A stretch of DNA of 14,116 bases from positions 1 through 14,116 of the forward strand of contig NZ_LGDE01000014.1 in assembly GCF_001279725.1 (NCBI RefSeq). Direction: 5' to 3'. Positions 12,768 to 14,116 of the stretch are shown piece by piece. The position numbers and the translations under genes were made by a program. Every line of letters starts with the position of its first letter. Positions within the stretch are counted from its first letter, which is position 1. The DNA comes from Streptomyces sp. WM4235. GTDB lineage: Bacteria; Actinomycetota; Actinomycetes; Streptomycetales; Streptomycetaceae. Below the pieces are notes generated by a model. The model was not told where the DNA came from. It searched no databases and saw only the letters and a program-made list of their open reading frames with translations.

Positions 12768-13685
12768 ATGCCGCACCCTGGAGAGCACCGCCACAGACGT
12801 GCGATGCTGCGTCCCATGACGCAGAGATCCGCAACACCGACGGTGAAACAGCGTCGCGTTGGGGCCCAGTTGAGACGCTGGCGCGAGGCCGCAGACCTCG
12901 GGCTGAGAGAAGCCGCCACCCGCGCGGGACTCGACTTCACCCGCCTGTCCCGCCTCGAACGCGTCCAGTACCGGGTTCCGGCAGACGACGTCCGCAAGCT
13001 GGCCAAGGCCTACGGCGTAGACGATGAACAGGCCGTCGAAGCCGTGGTGGCGGCCGCCGAGGAACCGCCGGGCCGTGGCTGGTGGGCACCGTACGTCGGT
13101 CTGCTGGGCCAGCCCTACCTGGACTTCATCGAGCTGGAATCCGACGCGACCGGCTTGCGAGTGCACCACCCCGCAGTGGTACCGGGACTGGCGCAGACAC
13201 CCGGATACGCCCGCGAACTCATCCGTCGGTCCGCCCAAGAGGTAATCGAAGAGCGAGCCGAGTCCCTGGTGGCGGCCCGACTCGGCCGCCAAGAGATCCT
13301 CGCTCGCGCCGGCTCCCGGGTGCAGGTGCGCTTCCTGGTCACCGAATCCGCGCTCCACGCGGAATTCGAGTCAGGGCCTGAAATCATGCGCGACCAGATC
13401 CACAGGCTGCTCGACCTGTCCCAACGGCCCGGCATCACCGTCCAGATCCTGCCGCTCGGAATGCATCCCTCATACGGGTCCAACGGAGCGCTGACCCTTC
13501 TGGACTTCGATCACCCATGGCTTCCCGCCGCCAGCGTGGACAGTCCACTCGGAGGTGAGCACACGGACGACCCCGACGAGGTGACTCGCCTGGGAGCGGA
13601 GTTCGAGTTCATCGCCTCTGCCGCACTTCCCGCGGACGACTCGCGGGGGCTTCTGAAAGCACACCTTGAAAGGGTCAACCAATGA
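12768..13685 (+). CDS. XRE-family regulator with DUF5753 domain (WhiJ-like)
   Basis: A 305-residue DNA-binding regulator. An N-terminal XRE helix-turn-helix is clear from RRVGAQLRRWREAADLGL through LREAATRAGLDFTRLSRLE, at about residues 28-65. A C-terminal DUF5753 domain starts after GWWAPYVGLL. It contains YLDFIELESDATGLRVHH, VPGLAQTPGYAREL, VAARLGRQEIL and the block GITVQILPLGMHPSYG. Such proteins (WhiJ type) are abundant in Streptomyces, pair with a DUF397 protein, and affect development and antibiotic production. The ATG at 12768 is chosen because GGGGAAGG precedes it with 7-bp spacing; in-frame ATGs at 12804 and 12816 lack one. Its stop overlaps the DUF397 start (ATGA), so the two are co-translated. 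The inverted repeat at 12710-12746 is a probable autoregulatory site. Confidence 0.92.
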   Translation: MPHPGEHRHRRAMLRPMTQRSATPTVKQRRVGAQLRRWREAADLGLREAATRAGLDFTRLSRLERVQYRVPADDVRKLAKAYGVDDEQAVEAVVAAAEEPPGRGWWAPYVGLLGQPYLDFIELESDATGLRVHHPAVVPGLAQTPGYARELIRRSAQEVIEERAESLVAARLGRQEILARAGSRVQVRFLVTESALHAEFESGPEIMRDQIHRLLDLSQRPGITVQILPLGMHPSYGSNGALTLLDFDHPWLPAASVDSPLGGEHTDDPDEVTRLGAEFEFIASAALPADDSRGLLKAHLERVNQ

Positions 13686-13903
13686 GCGGCACCACCGCCA
13701 ACTCCGGCCTGCCATGGCGAAAGAGTTCCTACTCGGGCAACTCCGAAGGACAGTGTGTCGAGGTCGCTGACCTGGCCCTCGCCGGCATGGAGGGCATCGG
13801 CGTGCGCGACTCGAAGAACCCGAGCGGCCCCATCCTGAAGCTCGGACGGACCGCGTTCACCGTCTTCATCGCCGACACACGCAGCTCCGAAGCCCCCGCC
13901 TGA
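13682..13903 (+). CDS. DUF397 domain protein, partner of the XRE regulator
   Basis: A 73-residue protein that is entirely a DUF397 domain. LPWRKSSYSGNSEGQCVEVAD (10-30) is the hallmark N-terminal half, and VRDSKNPSGPILKLGRTAFTVFI (41-63) is the second half. DUF397 proteins stand next to XRE/DUF5753 regulators throughout Streptomyces; in S. coelicolor the Scr1/Scr2 pair and the whiJ neighbourhood are examples. The small partner is thought to modulate the regulator, and a toxin-antitoxin-like relation has been proposed for some pairs. The start overlaps the XRE stop by 4 bp, which implies coupled translation at a fixed ratio. No DNA-binding motif or signal peptide is present. Confidence 0.93.
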   Translation: MSGTTANSGLPWRKSSYSGNSEGQCVEVADLALAGMEGIGVRDSKNPSGPILKLGRTAFTVFIADTRSSEAPA

Positions 13904-13913
13904 TCGCCTGAGA

Positions 13914-13950
13914 CAGCAGGTCCCGGCCCAATCATGGCGGGGACCTGCTG
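13914..13950 (+). terminator. Terminator-like inverted repeat after DUF397
   Basis: CAGCAGGTCCC (13914-13924) and GGGACCTGCTG (13940-13950) are a perfect 11-bp inverted repeat with a 15-nt loop. It begins 10 bp after the DUF397 stop codon. There is no T-run, as is usual in GC-rich actinomycetes. It likely ends the XRE-DUF397 transcript. Confidence 0.7.
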
Positions 13951-14093
13951 ATCCACGCTGTGCGCGCCAGCTCATGGTCCGCAGGTGGGTGGCGGTGCGC
14001 CCGCGCTTGCGGCCGGGTGAGCTTCCCCCTGTCGGCTGGACAGCTTGATACTGGGACGGATGGTCCCGGAGGAAGCAGTCACAGGTAGTGAGC

Positions 14094-14116
14094 ATGAAGA
14101 GCAACATGAGTAAGCG
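14094..14116 (+). CDS. Possible start of a further gene, cut by the window edge
   Basis: An ATG at 14094 opens a frame (MKSNMSK) that leaves the window after 23 bases, with a second in-frame ATG at 14106. A purine-rich GGAGGAAG lies about 20 bp upstream and a weak AGG about 9 bp upstream. Too little sequence is present to name a product, and it may not be a gene. Confidence 0.25.

Noticed and set aside
12628..12837. 70-residue N-terminal extension of the ATPase
   Set aside because: It would run through the divergent promoter region and the 13-bp inverted repeat and shows no family similarity.

Overview
The window reads as chromosomal DNA from a Streptomyces-like actinomycete. Coding regions are very GC-rich, GTG starts are common, genes are joined by 4-bp GTGA/ATGA overlaps, and there is a classic Streptomyces regulatory set (XRE/DUF5753 regulator, DUF397 protein, RsbW-like ATPase). 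No tRNA, rRNA or CRISPR array was seen.

Left part (1-3900) is accessory and gene-poor. It holds two clusters of a GGTGACTGG-type short repeat (about 103-215 and 505-646), a small MerR-like regulator on the minus strand (765-1115) with a perfect 14-bp-stem hairpin in its leader, and a noncoding stretch of about 830 bp with locally low GC. That stretch carries two arrays of a degenerate 9-nt unit (TGCNNNNAC), followed by three GTAACCCA sites. Then come a stand-alone RsbW-like ATPase (2004-2387), a small membrane protein (2842-3090), and an IS5-type transposase that keeps its left end but lacks its C-terminal third (3174-about 3800).

Middle part (3942-12065) is a compact set of sugar/nucleoside-type enzymes that looks like an uncharacterised biosynthetic locus. 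On the plus strand is an APH-fold phosphotransferase. Convergent to it, on the minus strand and in order of transcription, are an SDR sugar epimerase/dehydratase, a left-handed beta-helix acyltransferase-like protein, a divergent RpiB-type isomerase, a DegT/StrS aminotransferase, a YgiQ/TIGR03960-like radical SAM protein, a nucleoside phosphorylase and a family 2 glycosyltransferase. Inferred scheme: the epimerase, isomerase and aminotransferase build an amino sugar, the beta-helix protein acylates it or builds its nucleotide form, the radical SAM enzyme performs a radical step, the phosphorylase makes or breaks an N-glycosidic bond, and the glycosyltransferase joins the parts. The phosphotransferase could be a pathway kinase or a self-protection enzyme. 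The product cannot be told from sequence alone.

Right part (12184-14116) is a WhiJ/AbaA-type regulatory module: an RsbW-like ATPase (minus) divergent from an XRE/DUF5753 regulator and its overlapping DUF397 partner (plus). A perfect 13-bp inverted repeat lies in the divergent promoter region. The ATPase points in the same direction as the biosynthetic genes and lies just upstream of them, so the module may control the cluster. A terminator-like inverted repeat follows DUF397, and a possible further gene begins at the right edge.
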